Positions 32,936 through 42,023 of a stretch of 64,000 nucleotides of DNA are shown piece by piece. Position numbers and translations under genes: made by a program. The DNA is taken from assembly GCF_004698125.1 (NCBI RefSeq), contig NZ_ML214297.1, forward strand, positions 1,364,001 to 1,428,000, written 5' to 3'. The stretch comes from Halosimplex halophilum. GTDB lineage: Archaea; Halobacteriota; Halobacteria; Halobacteriales; Haloarculaceae. Numbering within the stretch: the stretch's first letter is position 1; every line of letters starts with the position of its first letter. The notes beneath the pieces were generated by a model. The model was not told the origin of the DNA and did no database searches. It saw only the letters and a list, made by a program, of their open reading frames with translations.

Positions 32936-33904
32936 TCAGACCGCGGGGAGGCCCTGCTCGGCCTCGAGCAGTTCGTGGTACCGGTTCCGGATGGTCACCT
33001 CGGAGATGTCGGCGACCTCGGAGACGGCGGCCTGGGTCGTCTTCTCGTTCGTGAGCAGGGCGGCGGCGTACACCGCGGCGGCCGCGAGGCCCACGGGGGA
33101 CTTCCCGGAGTGGACGCCCTGTTCCTTGGCGTTCTGGAGGAGCTTGCGCGCGCGGTGCTCGGCCTCGTCGGACAGTTCCAGCGAGGAGGCGAAGCGGGGC
33201 ACGTAGCTCTCGGGGTCGGCGGGCTGGACCTCCAGGCCGAGTTCGCGGATGACGTAGCGGTAGGTGCGGGCGATCTCGGACTTCTCGACGCGGGAGACCT
33301 CGTTGATCTCGTCGAGGCTGCGCGGGACGCCGGCCTGCCGCGCGGCGGCGTAGACGGCCGCCGTCGAGACGCCCTCGATGGAGCGGCCCGGCAGGAGATT
33401 CTCGTCGAGCGCGCGGCGGTAGATGACCGACGCGGTCTCCCGGACGTTCTCGGGCAGTCCGAGCGCCGAGGCCATGCGGTCGATCTCGCCGAGCGCCTGC
33501 TTGAGGTTGCGCTCCTTGGAGTCCCGAGTCCTGAATCGCTCGTTCCACTTGCGCAGGCGCTGCATCTTCTGGCGCTGGTTCGACGACAGCGAGTTGCCGT
33601 AGGCGTCCTGGTCGCGCCAGTCGATGTTCGTCGAGAGGCCCTTGTCGTGCATCATGTTCGTCGTCGGCGCGCCGACGCGGGACTTCTCGTCTTTCTCCTT
33701 GGAGTCGAACGCGCGCCACTCGGGCCCGCGGTCGATCTCGTCGGTCTCGACGACCAGGCCGCAGCTCTCGCAGACCGTCTCGCCGCGCTCGTCGTCTACC
33801 ACGAGCTGGCCGGAACACTCCGGGCAGGACTCGCCGGTCCGCTCGTCGTTCGTCTCGGTCTCCTGTGCGTCTGTTCGCTGGGTTCTGAGTCTGGAGTCGC
33901 TCAT
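32936..33904 (-). CDS. tfb: Transcription initiation factor IIB (TFB)
   Basis: A 322-residue archaeal TFB. The N-terminal zinc ribbon uses Cys27, Cys30, Cys45 and Cys48 (CPEC and CESC). The B-finger/linker includes [21 protein letters not shown], and two cyclin-type repeats (~120-205 and ~215-315) bind TBP-DNA and the BRE. The ATG at 33904 gives a 5' leader of roughly 55 nt from the TATA box at 33985-33992, rather than a leaderless start. Haloarchaea carry many TFB paralogues, so which one this is cannot be said. It is divergently transcribed from the DUF84 gene. Confidence 0.95.
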   Translation of the reverse strand: MSDSRLRTQRTDAQETETNDERTGESCPECSGQLVVDDERGETVCESCGLVVETDEIDRGPEWRAFDSKEKDEKSRVGAPTTNMMHDKGLSTNIDWRDQDAYGNSLSSNQRQKMQRLRKWNERFRTRDSKERNLKQALGEIDRMASALGLPENVRETASVIYRRALDENLLPGRSIEGVSTAAVYAAARQAGVPRSLDEINEVSRVEKSEIARTYRYVIRELGLEVQPADPESYVPRFASSLELSDEAEHRARKLLQNAKEQGVHSGKSPVGLAAAAVYAAALLTNEKTTQAAVSEVADISEVTIRNRYHELLEAEQGLPAV

Positions 33905-33984
33905 TGCTGGGGGCGTGTCGATCCGGGCAGCAAGGCCGCGAGAATCCCGGACGTTCGGTGGTGGAACAACCATGCGGAGAAAGT

Positions 33985-34093
33985 TTTATAAATCTTTCGC
34001 TACTGAAATGTGTCGTTCGCGAAAACGGCCGTCAGACGGTATTTCGACCGGTGTGTGAACGACTTCCACACGTTACCAACGCGCATTTATAAA
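33985..34093. promoter_or_regulatory. Divergent TATA boxes of tfb and DUF84 genes
   Basis: TTTATAAA at 33985-33992 serves the leftward tfb gene (start 33904). A second TTTATAAA at 34086-34093 serves the rightward gene starting at 34149. Both boxes are perfect palindromes and the surrounding bases are A+T-rich compared with the flanks. Distances imply leaders of about 55 nt and 30 nt, so neither transcript is leaderless. Confidence 0.75.
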
Positions 34094-34148
34094 CCTGTAT
34101 TCGGCGTGAACCGAAACGCGCAAGCGGACCGTCGGGCAGGATCGAGAT

Positions 34149-34673
34149 ATGACACGCGTCGCGGTCGGCAGCGAGAACCCGGTGAAGGTCGGGGCGACCG
34201 AGCGAGTGGCGGGCGAGGTGTTCGAGGAGGTCGACGTGGCGGCCGTCGCCGTCGACTCCGGCGTGGCCGAGCAACCCCGAGGCCGAACCGAGACGGTGAC
34301 CGGCGCGGAGAACCGCGCGGCGCGCGCGCTGGAGGCCGACCCGGAGGCCGACTACGGCGTCGGGATCGAGGGCGGCGTCGCGGAGCTAGCCGAGCGACCC
34401 GGCCTCTATCTGGTCATGTGGGCCGCGGTCTCGGACGGCGACGCCCTCGAACGCGGCGGCGGCCCCGCGCTGCGGCTCCCCGACGCCATCGCCGAGCGCG
34501 TCCGCTCGGGGGAGGAACTCGGCCCGGTGCTCGACGACCTGCTCGACACGGAAGGACTGAGCGAACGGGCCGGCGCGGCGGGCGTGCTCACGGGCGAGGC
34601 CATCGACCGCGAGTCGGCGCTGGCCCACGCGGTCGCGGGCGCGTTCGGGCCGTTCGCGACCGACCTGTACTGA
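34149..34673 (+). CDS. DUF84 / inosine-xanthosine triphosphatase family protein
   Basis: A 174-residue protein of the YjjX/DUF84 family, which hydrolyses non-canonical purine triphosphates (ITP, XTP) to protect nucleic acid synthesis. Recognisable features are VAVGSENPVKVGATERV at the N-terminus, DSGVAEQPRGRTET near residue 38, and YGVGIEGGV, with the C-terminal ALAHAVAGAFGPFATDLY. It is transcribed from its own TATAAA-type promoter divergently from tfb. Substrate preference is inferred from the family. Confidence 0.9.
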   Translation: MTRVAVGSENPVKVGATERVAGEVFEEVDVAAVAVDSGVAEQPRGRTETVTGAENRAARALEADPEADYGVGIEGGVAELAERPGLYLVMWAAVSDGDALERGGGPALRLPDAIAERVRSGEELGPVLDDLLDTEGLSERAGAAGVLTGEAIDRESALAHAVAGAFGPFATDLY

Positions 34674-34740
34674 GGGCGCCGGTTCCCGCCCGGGGTGGTG
34701 ACTCCCCAAGGCCCTTCGCCGCGCCGCCCGTGGGTTCCGT

Positions 34741-34947
34741 ATGGACGTCGATCACCCGCTCAGAGTCGCGTTCCGGTACGTGTCCATCACCCTGCTGGTG
34801 CTGATCGGGGCCGTCCTCTTCCTGTTCCCCGAGCCGTTTACGTCCGTGCTCGGGTTCGCCCTGATCGCCGTCGCGTTCGTGTGGCTCGGCTGGGCGCGTT
34901 CCCGCGAGACGGCCGCCGAGCCCGGCGACGCCGAGGCGCAGACTTGA
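34741..34947 (+). CDS. Small two-helix membrane protein
   Basis: A 68-residue protein with two hydrophobic helices (residues ~12-31 and ~34-50, around FPEPFTSVLG) and an acidic C-terminal tail. It is 67 bp downstream of the DUF84 gene in the same direction. No motif beyond the hydrophobic pair is visible, and function is unknown. Confidence 0.75.
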   Translation: MDVDHPLRVAFRYVSITLLVLIGAVLFLFPEPFTSVLGFALIAVAFVWLGWARSRETAAEPGDAEAQT

Positions 34948-34964
34948 CACGGGGGCTCGCCCGC

Positions 34965-36821
34965 TCAGTCCTCGGTCGCCGCGGCGGCCTCGACCTCGCC
35001 CGCCTCGCGGCTCTCCTCGACGGCGGTGGTCAGCGAGACGTTCAGCCAGGCCATCGAGACGAGGCCGCCGAGGATCGTGACGGCGTTCTTGACGACGTGG
35101 TCGACGATGGAGATGGCGAAGGCGACGGGCGCGGCCACGTTCGTCAGCCCGAAGACGATGAGCGTGAACGCCCCCTCGTAGAGGCCGATCCCCCCGGGCG
35201 AGAGGGGGAGGACCTTCGCGAGGTTGCCGACGCTGACGGCGAAGAAGGCGGTGGCGACCAGGGCGGGGGACAGCGACGTGGCCTCGCCCGGGAACGCCGC
35301 GAAGACGACCAGCGCCGTCAGCACGTCGACGACCCAGATGACGAGGCTGCCGACGCCGACCCGCAGGAAGGCGCCGCGGTCGCTGACCACGGCCTGCACG
35401 TCGCCGACGAACTGCTCGATGACGCCGGCGACGTAGTCGGCGTAGGAGTCGCTGCTGACCGCCGTGACCGCCCGGTGGACGTACTCGCCCTCCAGGCGGG
35501 CGCTGACCAGGATGGCCGTCACCGCGAGGACCGCGGCGGCGCCGACGGCCGCGGCGACCCGGAGGGCGGTCCGGGCGGCCGCGCCGGGGTCGATGGTCTC
35601 GCCGCCGACCGTGACCGGCGGGACCTCCGCCGCGATAGCCGCGACGATCTGGTCGGTCCCACCGGTCAGGACCAGGCCGACGAGGACGCTCCCGCCGAGG
35701 ACCGTGATCGCGAGCAGGTCGAACACCCGTTCGATGGCCAGCGACGCGAACCCGCTGGGGTAGGGCACGTCCCGCCTCGCCTTCACGACGTAGGCGCGGA
35801 CGCCGTCGCCCAGCCGCGCCGGGAAGACGAGGTTGCCCGTCTGGCTGATGAAGATCGCGCCCGTCATGAACCACGTGTCGCTGGGGTAGCCCAGCCGGTC
35901 GAGGATGTCCCGGTAGCGCAGCCCCCGCAGCGGCCACGACAGCAGGTAGACGACGCCCGAGGCGAGGACCCACCGCGGGTCCGCGCCGCTCATCGCGTCG
36001 ACGACCGCCCCCAGGTCGAAGACGACGCTCACCGCGACCACCAGCGCGAGCATCACCAGCACGGACCCCGCGGCCATGCTCACCCGCCGTGAGATCCGCG
36101 GGCTCACCGACAGCTGCCACCACGTCCGGAGGATCTGGCTGCCCATGCCGAACACGTCCCGGACGAGGTCGACCTTCGTGTCGCCCTTGGGCTCCCAGTC
36201 GACGGGGAACTCCCTGACCCCGTACCCGCGCCGCTGGGCCAGCACCAGTACCTCGGTGTCCCAGAACCAGTGTTCGTCCTCCACCTCGCTCCGCAACGCG
36301 TCGAAGGTCTCCCGCGAGATCGCCTTGAACCCGCACTGGTGGTCCTGCAGGTCCGACCGGAGGAACAGGCGGACGAGCGTGTTGTACCCGAGGCTGGAGA
36401 CGGCCCGCTTGGTCGGGCGGTCGGCCTGGTTCTCGGGCATCCACCGCGAGCCGGTCGCCACGTCGTACTCCCCGGAGCGGACGCTCTCGACCAGCTCCTC
36501 CAGGTGTTTCATGTCCGTCGCGAGGTCCGTGTCGAAGTAGACCAGCGTCTTGCCGTCGGCCCGCTCGAAGGCGTACTCCAGCGCGCCGCCCCGGCCGAGG
36601 CGCTCGTCGCTGTGGATGTGTCGGACCCGGTCGTCCTCGTCCGCCATCCGCGAGGCGATCTGGGGCGTGCGGTCGTCGCAGCCGTCCTCGGCGACGATCA
36701 CCTCGAAGGTACCGGCGGGGAGAAACGAGGCGAGCGTCTCCAGCGTGACCTCCACCGTCCGCTCGATGGTGGCCTCCTCGTTGTAGGCCGGGAGGACGAC
36801 GCTCACCTCGACGTCACTCAT
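34965..36821 (-). CDS. aglD: AglD: GT2 glycosyltransferase fused to UPF0104 membrane domain
   Basis: A 618-residue protein closely matching haloarchaeal AglD (Haloferax AglD takes part in adding the final mannose in S-layer N-glycosylation). Residues ~1-230 form a GT2 domain: VVLPAYNEEATIE, VIVAEDGCDDRT, and the DXD motif DTD at 97-99, plus QCGFKAISRETFDAL. Residues ~240-595 contain multiple membrane helices of the UPF0104 type with GNLVFPARLGDGVRAYVVK and PLSPGGIGLYEGAF motifs. The enzyme is presumed to charge dolichol phosphate with a sugar at the membrane. No other agl genes are adjacent. The substrate is inferred from the family. Confidence 0.92.
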   Translation of the reverse strand: MSDVEVSVVLPAYNEEATIERTVEVTLETLASFLPAGTFEVIVAEDGCDDRTPQIASRMADEDDRVRHIHSDERLGRGGALEYAFERADGKTLVYFDTDLATDMKHLEELVESVRSGEYDVATGSRWMPENQADRPTKRAVSSLGYNTLVRLFLRSDLQDHQCGFKAISRETFDALRSEVEDEHWFWDTEVLVLAQRRGYGVREFPVDWEPKGDTKVDLVRDVFGMGSQILRTWWQLSVSPRISRRVSMAAGSVLVMLALVVAVSVVFDLGAVVDAMSGADPRWVLASGVVYLLSWPLRGLRYRDILDRLGYPSDTWFMTGAIFISQTGNLVFPARLGDGVRAYVVKARRDVPYPSGFASLAIERVFDLLAITVLGGSVLVGLVLTGGTDQIVAAIAAEVPPVTVGGETIDPGAAARTALRVAAAVGAAAVLAVTAILVSARLEGEYVHRAVTAVSSDSYADYVAGVIEQFVGDVQAVVSDRGAFLRVGVGSLVIWVVDVLTALVVFAAFPGEATSLSPALVATAFFAVSVGNLAKVLPLSPGGIGLYEGAFTLIVFGLTNVAAPVAFAISIVDHVVKNAVTILGGLVSMAWLNVSLTTAVEESREAGEVEAAAATED

Positions 36822-36957
36822 TGGTGCAGCTACCGACGGGGACGGGCAAGAACCTTCTGTTCGCGGGTGCAGGCAGCGGCTGACGCCCGGAGGTCGCCGA
36901 CGGACCCGGCGGCCGACGACCGGGCTCGGTCACCGGCGGGCGCGCGGGTTCCCGCTG

Positions 36958-38754
36958 TCAGTCGTCCGCTTCGGGTGTCTCCGTCCAGTCCGCGGTTCCG
37001 ACCCGTCCCTCGCGGTCGCCGAGCCCGGGCACCGGCGCCGGTGGTTCGCCGTCGACCGTCGCGAACCGTCCGAGGTCGATGTCGGCCTCGACGGCGTCAA
37101 GCGAGTCGTAGGGCCGGTTCACGACCACGTCGCCCGCGGTCGACCGCCCGATCCCCGGGACCGCCGTCAGCTCGTCCATCGAGGCCGCGTTCAGGTCGAG
37201 CGGGTAGGGGACGCCGGTCACCGAGCGGTAGCCGTGGTCGGTGACCGCCACGTCGACCGTCCGCCCGAGCTCCCGTTCGCCGGGGATCGCCACCAGCAGC
37301 GCGTAGGTGCCGAGTTGCCGACCGAACGTCTTGCCGTCCTGGTGGTACTCCAGGTGCACGTCGGGCAGCACCGTCCCGGGCGGCGCGACCCGCCGGAGCA
37401 TCGCGTTGTCGATCTCCTCGCGGACCTCGCGCTTGTACCGCTTGAACTGCTGTTTGTGGTCGCGGGCGATCTCCGCGCCCGTCTCGCTCATTTCCGTCCC
37501 CTCGAAGGCCATCACCTGCCGGATGTTGATACGGCGGACCATCAGCCCCTCGTCCAGCAGGTCCCGGAGGAACCGCTTGTTGTGCTCGAACGTCTCCGAG
37601 CGCTCGCCCTCCAGGCCGTGGACGAGGTTGATCCCCGGCAGGAGCTTCGGCAGGCGCCGCGAGGCGTCGGCCCCGAAGTTCGGCGCCGACTCGCGGTCGC
37701 CGCCCGGCCGCCAGCCCGCCTCCTCGTTGACGACGCGGACCGCTTCGAGACACTCCTCCGCGGATACGAGCAGGTTGTTCTCCTCCTGGACCACCGGGTC
37801 GGCCGACTCCAGGCCGAACGCGGCGGTGTCGCCGGGCGTGTTGTGCTCGGCGATGATCCGGATCCCCTCCCGCGATTTCTCGGGGTAGTCCGTGATCGTC
37901 ACCGGGTTCATGTTGTCGAGGTGCAGCGTCCGCAGGTCGGGCGCGACCTCGCGGATCCCGCCGTAGAGGTCCCGGAGCGCGTCGGGGTTGGGCGCCTCGC
38001 CGTCGCCGCCGAAGGCGAGGATGTCGGCCTGGCGGCCCAGCCGGAAGTCCCGGACGCCGTGGTCCGAGAGGGCGTCGACCTCGTCGACGACGGAGTCGGC
38101 GGTGCGGAACGCGGGGTCGCCGTACAGCGGCTCCGTGCAAAAGGAACACCGGTAGGCACAGCCACGGGAGGTCTCCAGCTCGGCGATGAGGTAGTCGGGG
38201 TGGTTGGGGTGTTGCTCGACGACGAACGCGCCCTCGCGGGCCCACCGGCGGATCTCCTCGTTGTCCCGCATCCGGTCGGAGAACCCCTCCAGCCCCTCGC
38301 GGACCAGGTCGTGGGCGGCGGCCTCCACGTCGCCCTTCGCGACGAAGTCGTAGTCGAGGTCGTCGCGTTCGGTCTCCTCGGCGCCCTTGTTCTCCTCGCC
38401 GACGCCGAAGCGGATGGGGCCGCCCAGCAGGGTCGTCCCGTCGGCCTCCCAGGTGAGTCGCCGGACCTCGTCGGGTTCGGCGGGGGTACCGCCGACGTAC
38501 TTGCCGGGGACGGTCATGCCGCCGACGTAGATCATGAGGTCGGCGTCGGCCACGTCGGCCCAGCGGCCGTTGTCGTCGCGCAGGTCGTCGATGGTGTGGT
38601 ACGTGATTTGCTCGCGCGGCACGCCGGCGTCGACGAGCGCCCCCGCGGTGTAGCGCGGGTACGTCGAGATATAGGGCGGCACGCCGAAGTGCGCCGGCTC
38701 GTCGACGTACCCGTCGACGATGGTCACGGAGAGCGTCGCGGGGTCGGTGGTCAT
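36958..38754 (-). CDS. Radical SAM protein with B12-binding-like and HhH domains
   Basis: A 598-residue protein from the ATG at 38754, set by the TATA box at 38780-38785. Residues ~8-150 resemble the N-terminal Rossmann-like region of B12-dependent-type radical SAM proteins (TIVDGYVDEPAHFGVPPYIS). The [4Fe-4S] motif is C199-x3-C203-x2-C206 (CAYRCSFC). The core continues to residue ~480 (NPVTITDYPEK, HNTPGDTAAFGLESADP). A C-terminal helix-hairpin-helix DNA-binding-like motif (LNAASMDELTAVPGIGRSTAGDV) follows at ~520-560. Such proteins carry out radical chemistry of unknown substrate; the HhH suggests action on, or contact with, nucleic acid. Single gene. Confidence 0.9.
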   Translation of the reverse strand: MTTDPATLSVTIVDGYVDEPAHFGVPPYISTYPRYTAGALVDAGVPREQITYHTIDDLRDDNGRWADVADADLMIYVGGMTVPGKYVGGTPAEPDEVRRLTWEADGTTLLGGPIRFGVGEENKGAEETERDDLDYDFVAKGDVEAAAHDLVREGLEGFSDRMRDNEEIRRWAREGAFVVEQHPNHPDYLIAELETSRGCAYRCSFCTEPLYGDPAFRTADSVVDEVDALSDHGVRDFRLGRQADILAFGGDGEAPNPDALRDLYGGIREVAPDLRTLHLDNMNPVTITDYPEKSREGIRIIAEHNTPGDTAAFGLESADPVVQEENNLLVSAEECLEAVRVVNEEAGWRPGGDRESAPNFGADASRRLPKLLPGINLVHGLEGERSETFEHNKRFLRDLLDEGLMVRRINIRQVMAFEGTEMSETGAEIARDHKQQFKRYKREVREEIDNAMLRRVAPPGTVLPDVHLEYHQDGKTFGRQLGTYALLVAIPGERELGRTVDVAVTDHGYRSVTGVPYPLDLNAASMDELTAVPGIGRSTAGDVVVNRPYDSLDAVEADIDLGRFATVDGEPPAPVPGLGDREGRVGTADWTETPEADD

Positions 38755-38779
38755 CGCCAGTCCGTACCCGCTCGACGCG

Positions 38780-38785
38780 TATAAA
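38780..38785 (-). promoter_or_regulatory. TATA box of the radical SAM gene
   Basis: TATAAA on the top strand at 38780-38785 (TTTATA in the leftward sense) lies 26-31 bp before the start at 38754, the standard leaderless distance, and separates the gene from the AI-2E permease gene stop. Confidence 0.7.
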
Positions 38786-38801
38786 GTGTCTTCTCCCGGG
38801 C

Positions 38802-39911
38802 TCACCCGGGGTCGGCGTCCGGGTCGTCCGAGTCGGAGTCGGGCTCGGGGTCGACGGGCGCTGGTTCGGCCGGGGCCTCGGGCGCGGTCCCGGTGCGCTC
38901 CCGGGCGAAGGCGTCGAGGGTGAGCTTCGCGCCGCCCAGGACCACGGGACCGACGAACAGGCCGACCGCGCCGAAGACGACGAGCCCGCCGAAGATGCCG
39001 ACGATGACGATGGCGGAGTTGAACGCGGCGGTCTGGCCGATCAGCGCCGGCCGCAGGTACGAGTCCGAGAAGGTGACGAACAGGCCGTAGACGGCCAGCG
39101 CCGCGCCGGCGGTGGGCCGGCCGGTGGCCGCGAGGTAGACCGACGCGGGGATCCAGACGCCGAACGCGCCCACCAGCGGGAGCAGCGTCAGCACGAACGT
39201 CGCCACGGTGAGAAAGACGATAGCCGGGACGCCCGCGACGAGCAGGCCGACGCCCAGCATCACCGCCTGGATGGCCGCGACGGCGACGTTGCCGACCACC
39301 GACGCCCACATCAGGTCGTCCAGTCCCGCGCGCAGTTCCGCCAGGGTGTCGTCCTCGACGGGCAACACCCACTCGATCCACGCGAGCAGCCCCTCGCCGT
39401 CCCGGAGCAACGCGAACAGCACGAATAGCGTGATGGTCAGCCCGATGAACAGTCCCGGGAGGCTCCCGACGAGGTCGACCGCGCCCGTCGTGACCTGCCG
39501 GATGGCCGCCGCGATGCGCCCCTGGTTGGCCTCGTAGACGGCGACGAGGTCGACGGCGAGGCCGTTGTCGGCCAGGATCCGTTCGACCATCGCGAGGTCG
39601 ATGTCGCCCTGTCTGATGGCGGCGACGACCTCGAACGACTGCCGGACGGCGAGCGACAGCACCCAGACCAGCGGGAGCAACACGACCAGCAGCGTCGCGA
39701 TGACGACGCCGAGCGCCGCGAACGTCGGCCGGACGAACCGCTCGGCCCGGCGCTGGATCGGGTAGAGGATGTACGCGAGGACGACGCCGAACAGCACGAA
39801 CTGGAGGTACGGGACGAGCACGAACAGGGCGAGGAGCGCGCTCGCCAGCGCGAGGGCGGTCAGTCCCCGCTGCTCGGTGACCCATCCCGACCGCTCGGAA
39901 TCGACTGGCAT
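38802..39911 (-). CDS. AI-2E family (UPF0118) permease
   Basis: A 369-residue membrane protein with about eight helices and the family core VGALVLPLVGAFGVWIPASVYL-like segment (here FVLTLLPLVGAFGVWIPASV near 235-255) and VGPVVLGGAKLTL near the end. UPF0118 proteins include exporters of autoinducer-2 in bacteria and Na+(Li+)/H+ antiporters in others; the cargo here is unknown. The C-terminal 40 residues are a disordered Pro/Asp/Glu tail. It starts 26 bp downstream of the ABC exporter stop on the same strand, so the two probably share a transcript. Confidence 0.9.
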   Translation of the reverse strand: MPVDSERSGWVTEQRGLTALALASALLALFVLVPYLQFVLFGVVLAYILYPIQRRAERFVRPTFAALGVVIATLLVVLLPLVWVLSLAVRQSFEVVAAIRQGDIDLAMVERILADNGLAVDLVAVYEANQGRIAAAIRQVTTGAVDLVGSLPGLFIGLTITLFVLFALLRDGEGLLAWIEWVLPVEDDTLAELRAGLDDLMWASVVGNVAVAAIQAVMLGVGLLVAGVPAIVFLTVATFVLTLLPLVGAFGVWIPASVYLAATGRPTAGAALAVYGLFVTFSDSYLRPALIGQTAAFNSAIVIVGIFGGLVVFGAVGLFVGPVVLGGAKLTLDAFARERTGTAPEAPAEPAPVDPEPDSDSDDPDADPG

Positions 39912-39937
39912 GGCCCCCGGTTCAACGGCCCGACAGA

Positions 39938-41854
39938 TTAGTCCGTTGATGGGACCCCCCGGTCGTCGGCGCTGACGGCGCCCTCGTCGGCCTGGGCGTG
40001 CCAGAGGTCGGCGTAGTCGCCGCGCTCGGCGAGCAGTTCGTCGTGGGTGCCCCGCTCGACGACACGCCCGTCGTCCATCACGACGATGCGGTCGGCGTCG
40101 CGGATGGTCGAGAGGCGGTGGGCGATGACGAAGGCGGTCCGGTCCTCGACGAGGCGGTCGAGGCTCTCCTGGATGCGCTCCTCGGTCTCGGTGTCGACGT
40201 CGCTGGTCGCCTCGTCGAAGATGATGACCTCCGGGTCGTTCAGCAGGGCGCGGGCGATGGCGACCCGCTGGCGCTGGCCGCCCGAGAGCTTGATCCCCCG
40301 CTCGCCGATCTGGGTGTCGTACCCCTCCGGCAGGTCCGTGATGAACTCGTGAGCCTCGGCCGCGCGGGCGGCCTCGCGGACCCGCTCGCGGGCCGACTCG
40401 TCGCCGGCCGCCTCGCCGTCGAGGGTCTCGCGGTCGCCGTAGGCGACGTTCTCGGCGACGGTGCCCGAGAAGAGGTACGGCTGCTGTTCGACGACGGCGA
40501 CGTGGTCGCGCAGCGCCTGCAGGCCGTACTCCCGCACGTCCCGGCCGTCCACGCGGACGACCCCCTCGTCGGGGTCGTGGAACCGCGGGACGAGCTTCAG
40601 CAGCGTCGACTTGCCGGCGCCCGTCGGGCCGGCGAGCCCGACCGTGTCCCCCGCGTCGATGTCGAGGTCCACGTCGCGGACGACCGGCTCCTCGTCGTAG
40701 GCGAAGGTCACGTCGTCGAACTCGACCGCGCCGTCGACCGAGTCGGGGACGTACGGGTCCTCCGGGTCCGTCACCGTCGGTTCCTGGCCGAGGAGACCGA
40801 ACACGCGCTCGGCGCTGGACTTGGCGAGCTGGTACTTGTTGGCCGATTTGCCGACGCGGCGCATCGGGGAGTAGAGCCGCCGCAGGTAGAGGAAGAAGAC
40901 GGCGACGGCTCCGGCCGAGAGCGCACCGGGGCGGTCGACGATGATGTCGCTGCCGGCGACGAACAGGGCGACGACGAAGACGACGCCGGTGACGAGTCGG
41001 AGCGCCGCGAAAAAGCCCCGCCGGATGCGCAGGGCGTCGACCTTCTCGTCGTGATAGGTCTCGCTCTGGGCGGCGACGCGGTCGTGTTCGAACTCGTAGC
41101 GGTCGAAGGCCTTGATCACCGCGGCGCCGCTCAGGTTGTTCTCGAGTCGAGTGTTGAGTCGGGCGACCGTCTCGCGGATCGACTTGTATCGGGGTTCGAT
41201 CCGGCTGAGGAAGACGTAGCTCGCGACGCCGATGACCGGGACCGGCGCGAGCGCGATCAGCGCGAGCTTCTGCGAGTAGTAGAAGTAGAGGACGAACGAG
41301 ATCCCGCCGACGGTGGCGGCCACGCGAATCATCTGCCGGAACTCCGTGTTGAGGAACGCCTCCAGCCGGTTGATGTCGCTGTTGAGGATGGACATCATCC
41401 CGCCGGTCTGGTGGTCGGCGAAGAAGCCCATCGAGAGGTGTTGCAGGTGGTCGTACGTGTCGTTACGCAGGTCGCGCTGAACTTTCTGCGCCGTGGACTG
41501 GAGGAGGTACCTCGAGACGAATCGGAACACCGACCGGACCAGATAGGCGAGCGCCGCGATGACGACCAGCCGCTGGAGCAGGGCCATCCGCGCGGCTTCG
41601 CCCTCGATGGTTCCGCCGGGGAGTAACCCGACCGTCGTCAGGAGGCCGGGATCGCCGGAGCCGCGGATGACGCGGTCGATGGCAGCCCCGACGACGATCG
41701 GCGGGACGAGCCGCGCGAACCGCGTCAGAAAGGAGGCGAGGACGCCGGCGGTCAGCCGGACCCAGTACGGCTTCGCGTACCCCAGCAGCTGCCACATCGG
41801 GTTCCCGTCGAGGTTCTCCCTGACCCCCTCGAACCCCCCGTGTTCGTCGCTCAT
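39938..41854 (-). CDS. ABC exporter, fused permease and ATPase
   Basis: A 638-residue type IV (MsbA/MDR-like) half-transporter. Six membrane helices span residues ~30-330. The ATPase has Walker A GPTGAGKST at 409-417, the signature LSGGQRQR near 535 and Walker B VIIFDEATSD, plus the switch AHRLSTI. It would act as a homodimer exporting lipids, drugs or peptides. GGATATTTCAG about 30 bp upstream is the likely promoter for it and the downstream UPF0118 permease gene. No cargo gene or peptide is visible nearby. Confidence 0.93.
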   Translation of the reverse strand: MSDEHGGFEGVRENLDGNPMWQLLGYAKPYWVRLTAGVLASFLTRFARLVPPIVVGAAIDRVIRGSGDPGLLTTVGLLPGGTIEGEAARMALLQRLVVIAALAYLVRSVFRFVSRYLLQSTAQKVQRDLRNDTYDHLQHLSMGFFADHQTGGMMSILNSDINRLEAFLNTEFRQMIRVAATVGGISFVLYFYYSQKLALIALAPVPVIGVASYVFLSRIEPRYKSIRETVARLNTRLENNLSGAAVIKAFDRYEFEHDRVAAQSETYHDEKVDALRIRRGFFAALRLVTGVVFVVALFVAGSDIIVDRPGALSAGAVAVFFLYLRRLYSPMRRVGKSANKYQLAKSSAERVFGLLGQEPTVTDPEDPYVPDSVDGAVEFDDVTFAYDEEPVVRDVDLDIDAGDTVGLAGPTGAGKSTLLKLVPRFHDPDEGVVRVDGRDVREYGLQALRDHVAVVEQQPYLFSGTVAENVAYGDRETLDGEAAGDESARERVREAARAAEAHEFITDLPEGYDTQIGERGIKLSGGQRQRVAIARALLNDPEVIIFDEATSDVDTETEERIQESLDRLVEDRTAFVIAHRLSTIRDADRIVVMDDGRVVERGTHDELLAERGDYADLWHAQADEGAVSADDRGVPSTD

Positions 41855-42023
41855 GCGAGCGAGTACGGCTCCGGACTGAAATATCCCGGGCTTGCAGTCA
41901 GCGGCGCCGGTTCGGGCGCTTCTGTGCGGCCCGTCCGCCGGACCGGGACAGACGCCCGGCTTCGATTATCGCCGGCGAAAATCCGGGAGTCAGCTATAAC
42001 ACCACGGTCGGCGACGCTCCGGT

